Positions 22,701 through 33,968 of a DNA stretch of 64,000 bases are shown in pieces. A program made the position numbers and the translations under genes. How positions within the stretch are numbered: position 1 is the first letter of the stretch; the number at the start of each line of letters is the position of its first letter. The stretch is from assembly GCA_947561715.1 (NCBI GenBank), contig OX387202.1, forward strand, positions 3,795,001 to 3,859,000, read 5' to 3'. Below the pieces are notes generated by a model. That model did not search any database. It was not told where the DNA came from and saw only the letters and a program-made list of their open reading frames with translations. This DNA comes from Ascidia mentula (taxonomy: Eukaryota; Chordata; Ascidiacea; Phlebobranchia; Ascidiidae).

Positions 22701-25700
22701 AATGCAGTGAGAAAAGCGAAGGTCTAAGTAGAGATAAATATAAAAATTTTGTAATTAAATAATACTAAAATTCTATAATAGTTAATAAATAATACCATAC
22801 AAACCATTTGATGAACTGGACGTCGATTGTTGAGTGTTTGTTTTGTTAACTGAGCCTCCTGCTGTGATGATGTGTGGTTCAACTAATGTACAGCGAGGAA
22901 ATGTAGTACCTGGATATTGCAGTGAGTGTTAGAAAATATATAAACTTAAGCCTACTAACACATGCATACACATACTATTACTGTAAGAAGGAATAAAACA
23001 ATTAATGTGAAATCATGGTATATTACTTATGTTTTCCATACAATGCAGTGAGAAAAGCGAAGGTTTAAGTAGAGATAAATATAAAAATTTTGTAATTAAA
23101 TAATACTAAAATTCTATAATAGTTAATAAATAATACCATACAAACCATTTGATGAACTGGACGTCGATTGTTGAGTGTTTGTTTTGTTAACTGAGCCTCC
23201 TGCTGTGATGATGTGTGGTTCAACTAATGTACAGCGAGGAAATGTAGTACCTGGATATTGCAGTGAGTGTTAGAAAATATATAAACTTAAGCCCACTAAC
23301 ACATGCATACACATACTATTACTGTAAGAAGTAATAAAACAATTAATGTGAAATCATGGTATATTACTCATGTTTTCCATACAATGCAGTGAGAAAAGCG
23401 AAGGTTTAAGTAGAGATAGAAAAAAAATTTTGTAATTAAATAATACTAAAATTCTATAATAGTTAATAAATAATACCATACAAACCATTTGATGAACTGG
23501 ACGTCGATTGTTGAGTGTTTGTTTTGTTAACTGAGCCTCCTGCTGTGATGATGTGTGGTTCAACTAATGTACAGCGAGGAAATGTAGTACCTGGATATTG
23601 CAGTGAGTGTTAGAAAATATATAAACTTAAGCCTACTAACACATGCATACACATACTATTACTGTAAGAAGGAATAAAACAATTAATGTGAAATCATGGT
23701 ATATTACTTATGTTTTCCATACAATGCAGTGAGAAAAGCGAAGGTTTAAGTAGAGATAGATATAAAAATTTTGTAATTAAATAATACTAAAATTCTATAA
23801 TAGTTAATAAATAATACCATACAAACCATTTGATGAACTGGACGTCGATTGTTGAGTTTTTGTTTTGTTAACTGAGCCTCCTGCTGTGATGATGTGTGGT
23901 TCAACTAATGTACAGCGAGGAAATGTAGTACCTGGATATTGCAGTGAGTGTTAGAAAATATATAAACTTAAGCCTACTAACACATGCATACACATACTAT
24001 TACTGTAAGAAGTAATAAAACAATTAATGTGAAATCATGGTATATTACTTATGTTTTCCATACAATGCAGTGAGAAAAGCGAAGGTTTAAGTAGAGATAG
24101 ATATAAAAATTTTGTAATTAAATAATACTAAAATTCTATAATAGTTAATAAATAATACCATACAAACCATTTGATGAACTGGACGTCGATTGTTGAGTGT
24201 TTGTTTTGTTAACTGAGCCTCCTGCTGTGATGATGTGTGGTTCAACTAATGTACAGCGAGGAAATGTAGTACCTGGATATTGCAGTGAGTGTTAGAAAAT
24301 ATATAAACTTAAGCCCACTAACACATGCATACACATACTATTACTGTAAGAAGTAATAAAACAATTAATGTGAAATCATGGTATATTACTTATGTTTTCC
24401 ATACAATGCAGTGAGAAAAGCGAAGGTTTAAGTAGAGATAGATATAAAAATTTTGTAATTAAATAATACTAAAATTCTATAATAGTTAATAAATAATACC
24501 ATACAAACCATTTGATGAACTGGACGTCGATTGTTGAGTGTTTGTTTTGTTAACTGAGCCTCCTGCTGTGATGATGTGTGGTTCAACTAATGTACAGCGA
24601 GGAAATGTAGTACCTGGATATTGCAGTGAGTGTTAGAAAATATATAAACTTAAGCCTACTAACACATGCATACACATACTATTACTGTAAGAAGGAATAA
24701 AACAATTAATGTGAAATCATGGTATATTACTTATGTTTTCCATACAATGCAGTGAGAAAAGCGAAGGTTTAAGTAGAGATAGATATAAAAATTTTGTAAT
24801 TAAATAATACTAAAATTCTATAATAGTTAATAAATAATACCATACAAACCTTTTGATGAACTGGACGTCGATTGTTGAGTGTTTGTTTTGTTAACTGAGC
24901 CTCCTGCTGTGATGATGTGTGATTCTTGCAATGTACAGCCAGCAAGTAAAGTACCTGAATATTGCAGTGAATGTAAGAGACTTACTGTTTTAAACTTAAG
25001 ACATGCTTTGCCATACTTGCTTGACCTAAAGGACTTTGTGTCGCATCAATTTTTGACAAAAACTTTTGCAGAATGTTCGCCTGTCAATAAACATATAATG
25101 CATCATAAGGAATATACAATTTTTATTACATCTTACTTGTATCTGTTGATCGCTTGCTGTTTCTACTTTTACACCAAAATTTGATTCACGTTGTTCTTCG
25201 CCAAATTCAAGCTTTAAATTAACTATTTCATAACCAGTTGTAGCAAATTGCAAAACAACTTCACGTTGCACTGCATTGTCAGAGTAAATATTCTTTAAGT
25301 CTATTTTTAGGATTTCATTCTCAGGAAATCTAACTCGACCACTTTGACTTGTGAGAGTCAGTGTTGCTTCGTTCTGATGAGATCTGACAAAACATATTAC
25401 AGTGTGAATTCTGTTAAATTGTAAAGATCACTCGCAATTACATAAAGCGTAATTTTTTTGACACTACTAATTTTTTCAACCAGTTGCTCAACCTGAATTT
25501 GAAAATTTATAAAAACTCCATAGTTGCCTTCATTTGTCGTTTTATTGATGGATTGGAACGGTAAATTTCCTGCTTAGGAAAGAGTTAAGGATGAAGAATG
25601 TCTGCTTCATGTCAACAATGGCTCGAGGAAATTTTAAATTCACAAAGACATGATACCTAACCCTGCCATCCACAATATCGTGGGATATTTGCTAAAATAT

Positions 25701-28700
25701 ACAAGTTATTTGTACACACCTATGCCAACCAGTCAGTGATAGTGACTGCAACTGATCGTAACTTCTTTTTATTAATTGTTACATTATAATTTATTAATGC
25801 AACGCCTAAACCTTTTACGTCAAATTTCTCGGAAGTATTGTTAGTGTAATTGAAACATGTATATTATTCCGATTACTTTGCGAATATGGCTGAATCTTAC
25901 AGATAATTTAGCTAAAATGTACTTATGGGTGAAATGAAAAAGTTATAAGGTTGTGTAAAAAATGGACTTATTTGGTATCCAAAATTTTTTAAGTCGTCTG
26001 TGCCCCCCAATAACCTTCTCCATGCAAAAATGGTCCTCAAAATGAGGTAGGGCTAGCTATCTGTTCTGCCCTTAAGTTTCCCACAAAAGAACAGATGACA
26101 TAAATTTCTTTCTGAATTTACTAATTGACACATGATGATTTTGGGCGATTTGAGTTAAAAATATGGTGTGTTTTTAATTGTGCATAATGTTTCAGCTTTT
26201 GTTGGGAGAGTCCCTTGTACACCTTTGTATTATATTCGTAACATTAATTAACTTATTACTTTAATTTGAAATCCATCAGCTGTCGAAGATTGGGGTTTTC
26301 TGCTCGGAGAGGTTCAAAATTGTGACAAATAAGAAATCTCCAAAGTTTCTGAAAACCTCTTGGGCTTTTATCGTCTGGAAATCCAGACATAAACATTTTC
26401 ATCTTCGACAATCCAAAAATATTTTCAGTTTCCACACAAAACCTAAATTGCAAGCAACTGACTTGTAGATACAGTATTATCAAACACAAAAAATGTGTTT
26501 ACCAGGCAAAGTGAGTTACTTTAAATGTTATCATCCCCTCTCCATTGTAGAATAAAGTTTGATAATGTTCCCATGTTTTGCAATCTTGGCTTGTTTCAAC
26601 CTTCATATTTTGTTAAACGTTAATATAACATCAATAAAAGTTCATCCAACTCACCTCATAAAAATGACAAATAGAGAACTTATACACTTTAATACTTACT
26701 TCCTTATCGGCTGAACAAAATATGTATATATAACACAGTCAGAAACTATATCAGCAGTTTCAGGATTTTGCTGATTTATGTGAAAGCACTTTTAAGTGAA
26801 GGCCACAAGATGAATGTTTAAACTTACTTCAACAAGTTGTGGGTGTTCACATACAAAACATGTTGGTAAAGTGATGGTGACATATTTGGTGAACTTTAAC
26901 CCACTTGGTCCACAATGCAACAGTGGAGTAATTTCCTTCTGTGGAATGAAAACCCAATAAAAAAATTAAATATTATTGTGGTTCCAGCAATGTCCTATAA
27001 CTCCCTCCAGACCAGCACAACAAACCTCCAACAAAAGTTGACTTGCCAGAATTATGGCATATGCGTAGCAGTGTGCACGCTGTGTGGAAATAAATACATG
27101 GGCCAAACTAAAAATAGTTTTGCCGTCAGGTGGGGTGGCCACAGAGCAAATTGGAGGAGCTTTTCCACTGACAAAATGGATGACAACATAGCTCTGCTAA
27201 AGCACTACGCAACCCAGCACAAATCCACTTTTGCAAATCAACCGAACATTGCGGATTGTTTTTATGTAATTTTTGTGGAACAACCACATTTTCGGGATTT
27301 AGACATGTGCGAGGCAAAGTGGCTTCACCTTACAGGTGCCACCATTAACATACAAAAAATGATATTGCCTAGGGTGCGTTGATGTTTTTTAAAATCTTTC
27401 TCTCTTTTTTATTACTTTTAATCGTTTTAATGGCTACATGTTTTTTCGTGTTTTTCGTGTGTGTTTTTAAGGTGGTTTTACGCCGTTCGACTTATCGGTG
27501 CATTCCTTATCTCCTCCCTCGTCTGATGCTGTTTCTCCACCGTGTGCGCAAATCTCTTACCTTCTCATGCAAGGCGGGTAACTCAGTGTTTTGCCTTCGC
27601 ACAGTAGCATTGCAAGAGGTCGAAGTTGTTGTTGTTTTTGATCACTAGCCCTTTCTTTAATGTTGCTGTTTTTCAGATGTTTCTAATATCATTTAATGTG
27701 TTTACTGAAGGAACTGAAGATGCCCATGGGGTGAAATATATATTCCTGATTTATAAGCCAGGCTGATCCTGTAATAAAAAGCTACTGCTCTTTTTAGTAT
27801 TATAAAATAAGTTGCAGTGAACGCTAGGCCTGCAGTTTTGGGCAGATCCCCATATTTTTGAAGTCACTTTTACAAAGCAATTTTGAGCCAGTTCAGTGAG
27901 TTGATCATTTGTTGTAGGGTGTTGTCAAAATTATTAAAAAAAGCATCAAACTGTTCAGAGGTATAACTGAATTATTCATTTGTCATTTTTGTTTTTATGT
28001 TAGGCCCGCCTCTTGTTTACGCATTCAGGTCAAAATTAGTTGCAGGGTAGTTGCTTAAAGCACCCTACCTGGACATAATTTTAGCTAAAATGGCTGGATA
28101 ATGCAGAAAAATGAATCACTAAAACCTTATATCCCATTTTCTATTCAGCGACAGCCCTAACCTTCTCTATGCAATGGCAAAAACACTTGTCACTAATAAG
28201 TTGCTTTGAGGCTCCACAAACCCTTGTTTTGTTTTGTTCACGGGCAGCTGCATCAATTATTGTTTCCTTTGAATTGTATTTATGGATATTCATGGGTGAC
28301 TAAAAAGAGATAATCCAAAATTTATGAACTAAACCACAGGAATACGTGTTTGGGAAAAAGTCAATCATATGTTGATAACGTTAATGAGCTCACAAACATC
28401 ATTTGTTTGAATGATATTGAGCCTTTTCATTTTTTTTGTTAAGGCCTCAGTCAAGAAAGTTGGTATTGACTTTTAGAAAACCACTTACATTTGGCAAAGT
28501 ATTTCCACAAAAACTTCTCAACCAAATTTTTACATTTTTATCCAGTGCATTAGGAGGAATATCAACAACACAACCCATCACTTCAAGTTTGCCACCTTCC
28601 ACACCAACAACTGATGACTTTACGACTTCATTTTCCATATGCATCTATGTAATATAGAAAATATGATTATTAGTAATGCCTAAGCTATTAGAATGTTAGT

Positions 28701-31137
28701 AGTATGATTTATGATAAGATTTTTTATTGTTGTAAATTTACTACTGACCAACAACCCTTTAATTTTCATCTAAACAACATGTTTGAGTACAAAAGTCAGT
28801 CTTGTTCAAAAGAGTGCCAAATCAAAAGAATTAAGTTCATACACATATGAGTGACTTCAGGTCAAATCACCAAATTTGAATGACACTTCTGACCTGACCC
28901 TTTTCAAGGGGCAGGGGGTTTTCCAAATTTTCCAAAAATTACTTTTTAAGATATCACACTTTGAAATTTCCACAAGATGGCGATATATATTTTGTTTTTT
29001 TGCTAATATCTTAGCCATTTCTTGATGGATTTTTACGATGTTAGGCACATTTTGAGGGTAAAGGCAAGGCCTTACAGATTATACTTGTCACTTACAGATT
29101 TAGCTAACAAAATTTTATTTACAATGCAGTAAACAAAATTTAACCTTTGAGGGTTCATAATGTAAATGTATCATCTTAAAAAAAATCTTTTCAGACAAAA
29201 TGTTGACTGTATCGTAATAATGCAATAACACCAAAATTTTTGATTTGTAGATGCCCATGGGGCGAAATATATATTCCTGATTTATAAGCCAGGCTGATCC
29301 TGTATAAAAAGCTACTGCTTTTTTTAGTATTATAAAATAAGTTGCAGTGATCGCTAGGCCTGCATCTGCAGTTTTGGGTAGATCCCAATATTTCAATTTT
29401 TGAAGTCAGACTATTGTATTTCATGCGTGAATTGTATTTGTGAATTCACTGGAAAAATAAATGGGGATTAGTCATGACATTATATAGTACATGAAAGTGA
29501 CATGGTGAAGTATAGCAAACGTACAATTTATTGTTACCACCGAAAAGCTAATTTTTACTGTAACATTTGCCCATTCAAATTTTTGGGTGCCATGCATTAT
29601 TATGATATAGACAACATTTTGTCCAAAGAGAAATTGTTTGGACATGTTACATTTACGTTATGAACCCTCAAACGTTAAAAAAAATTTTTTTGAGGGGTTG
29701 AAATATAAGGTTATAACTTGAAAGTATGGTATCTGGAAAAGTACATGGTCAATTTCAATGAAATTTAAAACAAAGTGCGAGTGTTTGGGCCTTAGCAAGT
29801 GTACCAATTTGGGGCAAAATCCAAGGCCATGCTTTATGGGTTGGATGATCTGGCATGAAATCACTCATATATAAAGACTGATACGGCACGTTTAAGAATC
29901 TAAACAGCAGTAATACACAACAAATTTTGAAACAGAATTGCCTCAGAAAATACTTTTTCATGGACAAATACTATTATGATTTATGTGCAAACAATAATTT
30001 GAAAAAACATTGGTATAAATTAAAGCCCATTTCACGACAAACAATTGACTTTTATGTGCAAAAAAAAGCCATAATAATATTGGCGAGCTGCAGACAGGGT
30101 GTGTACATGCACTGTTTTAACCTGTGGTCTCATCAGTGCAGCTGTGGCACTGTGCTAGCTTTTACACTAGCAGGCACACTACCCTAAGGGTACCCAACAG
30201 ATCGACGTCGACCGGAACGGTGCCACAAAGTGGAAACTAGTGTCTGCAGCTCGCCAATTGACTTTTGTTATTGACAATAACATTTTTAATTCACTGTAAA
30301 TAACAGTAATTTCAGATTCACATGTTTATTGTGTCGCACCACAACCGGTTCCTGTTCTTGAAACTGAACTCCCCCTATTTTATTGACAGCTTTTTTAAGA
30401 GGATCTGTGGAAATGATCAAGATTCAGGTTTTGTATTTGGGGATAGTTAAAAGTAATTTTGTACCTTGCTGTTGTGTAAAGGGTTGAAAAAAACTGTGAT
30501 CCATATTTAAATGCATGTCATTTTCTTTGCTTTTATCTTTCATTGTGTAGCAATTGGAAATCTGTCAGCAAAGTTAAAATGTTTTTGGACCCTTGTAACA
30601 CAGCTTGGTTAACACACAACACTTTGGTTTCAAAATATTTGAATTCCTATTCAGAAAATCAACCAATTTTCTAACCAATAATTGTACTTTTCCTATTCCC
30701 ACCTGTAATACTGTGCATTTAGGATAATTATGAACATCGCCGTGCACACCAACTACACTGTTTTTTATGCTGGACTGTGGTGCCTGGATGCTCTGAATTA
30801 TATCTGCTGAAATCATAGTATACAGTATTTCTGGTAATAAGTTCAATTTCGTGTGGTCCAAGCTTTTTCACAGCAAATTTATCCAACAATTGTATCCATT
30901 GCATATTTTTATTGTTGTTGATTACATATGACAATGAGCAAAACCAAAAACAAGCAAATCTTATTGCATAATAAAATTGTTTAGTGTTGATTTACTTGGC
31001 GGCCAATGAAACATTTGGACTAAATTCACTGAATAATACTTTAAAAAGGCGCCAAGAAACAAACCCTTTTATTTACCTGAAGTTGTTTGTTGTTGTGGAG
31101 TATCAGTTTCGGAAGTGGATTGCAAATCAGAAAACAT
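16711..31137 (-). CDS. ZU5-UPA domain protein with twelve amplified Ser/Thr-rich exons
   Basis: Minus-strand exons: 31137-31077 (ATG), 30806-30703, 28644-28489, 26938-26828, 26600-26503, 26442-26260, 25383-25137, 25080-25017, then twelve 105-nt exons from 24954-24850 to 16969-16865, then a tentative last exon 16739-16711. All junctions are GT-AG and the phases agree (1,0,0,0,2,2,0,1, then 1 throughout). The total is 770 residues if the last exon is right. ZU5 spans about residues 66-150, with GGKLEV, IPPNAL (84-89) and GPSGLKF (117-123). UPA follows to about 325, with FKVTHFAW (170-177) and MSGFPDD. In UPA/FIIND proteins that cleave themselves the residue after HF is Ser. Here it is Ala, so self-cleavage is unlikely (inference). 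Each 35-residue repeat contains [20 protein letters not shown]. No death domain or membrane helix was seen. UNC5, PIDD and NLRP1 carry the same domain pair, but the role here is unknown. Confidence 0.75.
17766..17906 (+). repeat. 5' LTR of the CsRn1-type element
   Basis: 141 bp, identical to 21854-21994. It contains the polyadenylation-like AATAAA near its end. Confidence 0.93.
17946..18629 (+). CDS. Gag-like frame of the CsRn1-type element
   Basis: The first ATG after the primer site is at 17946. The middle resembles the Gag of CsRn1-type elements ([20 protein letters not shown]), and the end carries the family's unusual zinc motif [18 protein letters not shown] instead of a standard CCHC knuckle. 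It overlaps the start of the pol frame. Confidence 0.85.
   Translation: MNETANSENAVAIKLPLFWTAQPRVWFRQAEAQFALKNITGDQTKYYYVVSALDQDTAKRLLNLLDNPPNDDKYESIKARLIDTFGLTRSQRARQLLHMPPLGDRMPSALMDDMLALLGDEKECFVFQELFLERLPEYVRTRLIGEEFRDSRLLARKADAIWTGSQPSTDFALSNVRRSKPSKSSSGLPQIMSDPKSLCFYHRRFGKDAIKCRPPCALQGNDEAGHH
18428..21826 (+). CDS. Pol frame: protease, reverse transcriptase, RNase H, integrase
   Basis: Parts in order: aspartic protease ([14 protein letters not shown]), reverse transcriptase with YLDDILVAS, RNase H ([16 protein letters not shown]), integrase with HHCC zinc motif and catalytic-core region ([17 protein letters not shown]), and a Pro-rich tail. The open frame begins upstream of where the protein probably starts, because it overlaps gag. 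Base composition is clearly GC-richer than the surrounding host DNA. Confidence 0.9.
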   Translation: MDRKSAVYGFRTFQRASQQTFQVFIRFATDNVRSEVALFLSSSFRQRCDKVPPPLCTAGKRRGRPSLVATMAGAVSSLFFVWDSSAGRNFLVDTGAEKSVIPPTGLERRTNPPGKALVAANGTHIRTYGSRLVTMNFPPGKFQWKFVLAEVSRPLLGADFLRANSLLVDLKHRRLINAETFSSSKLGKAAQSAPHLNAISAGTSVYARMLAEFPGIASPHFSQSLPKHGVQHFIPTSGPPVHSRARRLPPEKLARAKKEFHNMLQLGIIRRSSSPWASPLHMVPKSSGGWRPCGDYRRLNSATQPDRYAIPHIQDFSARLAGCRVFSKIDLVRGYHQVPVAPDDIAKTAVITPFGLFEFLRMPFGLKNAAQAFQRLMDTVCQSLDFVFVYLDDILVASKSLSEHYDHLKRLFQQLSDHGLVINLGKCQFGVSKIDFLGHRVDTNGARPLPNKVEAIQNFPRPTTIKGLQEFAGMVNFYHRFIPGAARIMSPIYESLSGNPTKLIWSDKLNSAFSEGKVALARATLLHHPLPDAPTAVTTDASQHSIGAVLQQFIDNAWRPLAFFSKRLRPPEQKYSAFDRELLALHLAIRHFRYFLEGRVFTAYTDHKPLTFAFTKVSAPWSSRQQCHLTAISEFTTDVRHIAGKQNHVADALSRGSIDAVRLPLDLDYSSLAAAQSSPEVQAYRTAVTNLKLEDIQLDQSGTTILCDVSSGSPRPVVPTSWQRKIFDIIHGLSHPSIRSTRKLVASKFVWHGLRRQVTLWARQCIHCQRAKVQRHTRAPLANYPPCRARFQQINVDIVGPLAPSQGNRYLFTIVDRFTRWPEAIPMPDATTLTCARAFAFHWVSRFGIPSDLTSDRGPQFTSELWTVFTQLLGIQLHRTTAFHPQANGLAERFHRHMKSALMARLAGPNWVDQLPWVMLGIRTAPKEDLQASSAELVYGSTITVPGDFFRFGQSFPTPQDVIPSLRDTVRQLVPTSMSRHGSVRTMLPQALSTTPYVFVRKDGHRPPLTPPYDGPYRVLDRNSKTFTLAIGGHNQVVSIDRVKPAHVDLTQPVQVAVPPRRGRPPTSTHHPPPSDPGLSEPVSHTSTPPFLVPPEPSHTSLGPPEHQPNFSHSGRHTRTRGNIRIPLRFQC
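21854..21994 (+). repeat. 3' LTR of the CsRn1-type element
   Basis: 141 bp, identical to the 5' LTR, and followed by the duplicated GTAT and the resumed 341-bp module. Confidence 0.93.
26960..27850 (+). mobile_element. Penelope-like element, 3' fragment with GIY-YIG endonuclease
   Basis: The open frame to 27382 contains the endonuclease core [15 protein letters not shown] and [19 protein letters not shown], typical of the GIY-YIG domain at the C-terminus of Penelope-like proteins, and ends KMILPRVR. The same ending, with one change, occurs at 61602. No reverse transcriptase is attached. A hammerhead-type motif follows at 27714. It lies in an intron of the minus-strand ZU5-UPA gene, in the opposite orientation. 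Confidence 0.8.
27714..27740 (+). ncRNA. Hammerhead-type motif, second subtype
   Basis: CTGAAGA, then a stem built on GCCC...GGGG, then GAAA and the palindrome ATAT. This is the same order as the other hammerhead motifs here but with a different helix III. It follows the GIY-YIG frame, where Penelope-like elements carry such ribozymes. Confidence 0.45.
29230..29400 (+). mobile_element. Penelope-like 3' fragment, truncated
   Basis: About 140 bp are nearly identical to 27719-27850 (GATGCCCATGGGGCGAAATA and TGATTTATAAGCCAGGCTGA). The beginning of the hammerhead core is missing. It lies in the 28645-30702 intron of the ZU5-UPA gene. Confidence 0.7.
30079..30258. mobile_element. MITE, 180 bp, same family as 3848-4033
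   Basis: Terminal inverted repeats ATTGGCGAGCTGCAGACA and TGTCTGCAGCTCGCCAAT are perfect over 18 bases. It has no coding capacity and lies in an intron of the ZU5-UPA gene. Confidence 0.8.
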
Positions 31138-31944
31138 TGTCTGGTGTACTTATAGCATCACACCTAATATCTCCAGTATCCCTAGGACTACAAAACTGAA
31201 ACTTCACATGAATGTTAAATGACACGTTACAAGTTACCTTGCCAAAAATGACGTCAACACCTATGACGTAACGAAACTTACAAGACTCAAAATAACTGTG
31301 CAGTTATGTAACATATTTGTCCTAGCATATCATGGATCATCGTTTTGGTAACACTCCAAGTTGATGTGTTTGTTTTGTGCCAGCTTGTCAGGAAACATTC
31401 GTTTTTTTCCCTGCTTAGACGCCATCTAACATCACACATGCTTTCAGACATCAACTTATATAAGTGATATGTGTTGAGGAAATTTGACTTAAATTGCATG
31501 ACTTTATATGTACCGTGGTTCTCACGCGACCACAGGAACTTAAGTGTATATATTCTGTGGTTTTTTTGGTGAAAATATTCTACATTTTTGGTTCGCCTTG
31601 TGGGATCAAATGCCAGTATTCCTGCATACCTTCGTTCGTATTCTTGGTGATTCTCTATACACAAACTAACCCACGTTTGGTTTGTTACCGAAAGGAGTCA
31701 AGGGTCAGGAAATAATTCAATCGCAGTTCGACACGTAATAATCGAACAACGACAATCCCCAATTTCTACAGCGTCTATTTCGCTATTTAATACCTCTACG
31801 ATAAACTTGTCATCAACAACAAAAATCAACATTTTTCTGATTAAAGTGGAATCCTCTCCGAATCAAAAAATATCACGATGTTGTGTAAGTTACTTTACTT
31901 ACACCAAAGAACACTACACAAAGGAACCTCCTTTGGTCAACACT
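31138..31944. other. Upstream region of the ZU5-UPA gene
   Basis: It probably holds the promoter and 5' untranslated region of the minus-strand gene that starts at 31137. A minus-strand open frame of 125 codons (31664-31287) has no recognisable domain and could be chance or leader sequence. No clear TATA box was identified. Confidence 0.35.
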
Positions 31945-31952
31945 AAAGAGAC

Positions 31953-33221
31953 CAGTGTTGCCAGGTAAAATTTTCAAAAACCGACGAACGCCTTGTCAAA
32001 ACTAGCCCAAAAACCGCCCAAACAAGAAATTTCTGAAACAAGCCCAAAACCAGCTCAATTTTACTCTGACTTAGCTTGAAATCGACAACTGTTTGTGAAT
32101 TGTCGCACTCGGTAGCTGTAACCTACAGCGGTTACGTTTTTTCACATTTGTTTCTGACCATGGCGCTACCTATTACGTTTTCTTTAATTGCAAGGAGCAT
32201 TACCGTATTTTACGGACCATAAGGCGCAACTTAAATCCTTTTTTTCCTCATAAATTGATCTTGCGCCTTATAAGCCGGTGCGCCTAATGTATGGATCAAG
32301 TAGTGCTTTATTGCCTACACTCAAAACCAGTCCCGAAACTATTGTAAATAAACCACCGTCTTACACAATAAACTACGGTAAAAGCAACTAGCAACTGTGA
32401 TATTCATACTGTTGTGACTTGCTTACATTTACTACGTAACAAGTTTTTTGTTTAATGAGCTTTATACGGTAACCCATACTCCTTAAAATACGTTGCGTTC
32501 TATAGCCCGGTGCGCCTTATGTATGAACAAAAAAACTAATCAAAGCAATTTATTGACAGTGCGCCTTATAATCAGGTGCGCTTTATGGTCCGTAAAATAC
32601 GGTAATACATAGCAAAAACATTGCAATATTCGATGAATTTGGGTCATAATATAACTGAAACTAACAACTTTAAAAAACGCAATCAATCAAAACATGTATT
32701 TTTACAACTACAAAATCTCGTACATCTGTATTCCGTAGTTTCGTCATACGCGTGCGTAAAGCGATCAAACGTGGAAGCTGTAAGCATTATGGCAAAAAAA
32801 TTTAAACACTACGAAAGTCCTCTTGACTGCATTGTTTCCTCAAGTAATCCTTAGTTCATTGGTTACTATATTTTTTAAATTTGTTTGCAAAAATAACATT
32901 TTCTCCGCACCATTGCTGCTTTGCAAAAACAACTCCAGTTGCATGGTTCAAGTTTCTGTCGAACCCACCCACCCACTGCGTGTTTCTCTGAACGCATTAT
33001 TACTCTCTGCGCCGTACGATTGTTTCGTTTGTCGGGAAATGAACGCATTGGTTTACTGTTGGTATGAGACATTAGTGCCAGAATGCGTGATTATAGGGGT
33101 TGAAAATGTCATTGGCGAACCCGCCCAATAAACCGCAACCCGCAACTCGTAAAAATAACCCGCAACTCGATGTTGAAAACCAGCCCAATTGGGCGGGAAT
33201 ACCGCCACCCTGGCAACCCTG
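31953..33221. mobile_element. Non-autonomous hAT-type DNA transposon
   Basis: The ends CAGTGTTGCCAGG and CCTGGCAACCCTG are inverted and flanked by a perfect 8-bp direct repeat AAAGAGAC (31945-31952 and 33222-33229). An 8-bp duplication with CAG/CTG-type ends fits the hAT superfamily. No transposase frame was recognised in the 1269 bp. Another inverted-repeat element is nested inside. Confidence 0.8.
32201..32604. mobile_element. Nested inverted-repeat element with TA target site
   Basis: The ends CCGTATTTTACGGACCATAA and its complement are inverted copies over about 28 bp, flanked by TA on each side. The interior is about 400 bp without coding capacity and contains further GCGCCTTAT blocks. 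This widespread repeat type is found in many animals; I do not assign its superfamily. Confidence 0.75.
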
Positions 33222-33229
33222 AAAGAGAC

Positions 33230-33694
33230 GCTAGCCTGAGTCGACAAAACTTTAAACGCCCATAACTTTGCCGTTTCGCAATGGAATTCAATGATATTCG
33301 CGAAAAATGCATGGAATGAAACGTAGTTTTTGAAAAAAATTTAAAAAAAATCAAACAATTCTATGGCACGATTATTAATGTACATTATCATAAATCGGTC
33401 ATAACTAGTTTTCATTAGTACAAAAACCCTTTCCAACCATACCAAACTTGTATAATTATCGCATCTTAAAGAACGCCAAACTAACCGAAATATTATTCTT
33501 AACCGTCATTTGTTTAAGTGATTTTTGAGGTTTGAACTGCTTGCTGATCCTTGTAATTTGATTCTAATCCAAAAGAAATCAATTTTTAATTAAATGCCTG
33601 TTGTACCTTGCAAAATATGGCAAATTTGCTAATTATTCTGCCAGAATGAATACCGGTGGTGTTAAATGCGATTTTGGCGTTTTTCAGTGGGGGG
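33230..33694. other. Gene-free stretch
   Basis: No exon or element ends found. The first 50 bp (TCGACAAAACTTTAAACGCC) resemble sequence near 16600 in reverse. Confidence 0.5.
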
Positions 33695-33968
33695 TGTCGG
33701 TTTACCAGTTGTCGGGGTATATCCCCGCTGGGTGACCGTGGGGTACGACTGCGTCTCGGCCTCGCACCCCCAGGGATCCGACTGAGTCTCGTTGGCAACT
33801 CGGCCTCGTAGGCAACTTGCCTTCTCTATCTCAAGGTTTACTGTTGGAGTTAAAGAACTCCTTTACACAAGTCTGTGCGTCTTCTAAATAGTCTAACTCC
33901 CGACTAAACACATACATCCACCAAGCTTCAAGCCAGTCCAAAGTTGTTCATAAATCCATTTATTGATA
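33695..33968 (-). mobile_element. LTR fragment C of Ty3-like family 2
   Basis: It matches the first 270 bp of copy A (TGTCGGTTTACCAGTTGTCG onward) and then switches abruptly, at GATATTGTCGCCGCACAACA, into plus-orientation LTR text. This is a rearranged junction between two LTR copies. Confidence 0.7.

Larger units (their letters stand above)
16865..24954 (-). repeat. Tandem array of twelve 341-bp exon-intron modules
   Basis: Units are 341-342 bp. The motif GATGAACTGGACGTCG starts at 16870, 17212, 17554, 22128, 22469, 22810, 23151, 23491, 23832, 24173, 24514 and 24855. On the minus strand each unit holds one acceptor (CAATATCCAG), a 105-nt open exon and a donor (GTTTGTATGG), in phase 1 at both ends, so any number of units keeps the reading frame. 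The outermost copy at 24855 is the most diverged ([12 protein letters not shown] against [12 protein letters not shown]), while the inner ones are almost identical. The spacing 17554-22128 equals one unit plus the Ty3/gypsy insertion and its 4-bp target duplication. Confidence 0.9.

Noticed and set aside
16865-24954. CRISPR array or plain satellite reading of the 341-bp repeat
   Set aside because: The unit is far too long for CRISPR in a eukaryotic context, and each unit has a spliceable open exon in frame with a host gene.
24879-25184. Plus-strand frame with CDSCN...YCSEC that looks like a B-box or zinc finger
   Set aside because: It is antisense to two phase-matched exons of the ZU5-UPA gene, and the pattern stops short of a full zinc-binding motif.
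31287-31664. 125-codon minus-strand frame as first exon of the ZU5-UPA gene
   Set aside because: It ends in a stop before the well-placed ATG at 31137, and no donor joins it in phase to the next exon. It was left as possible leader sequence.
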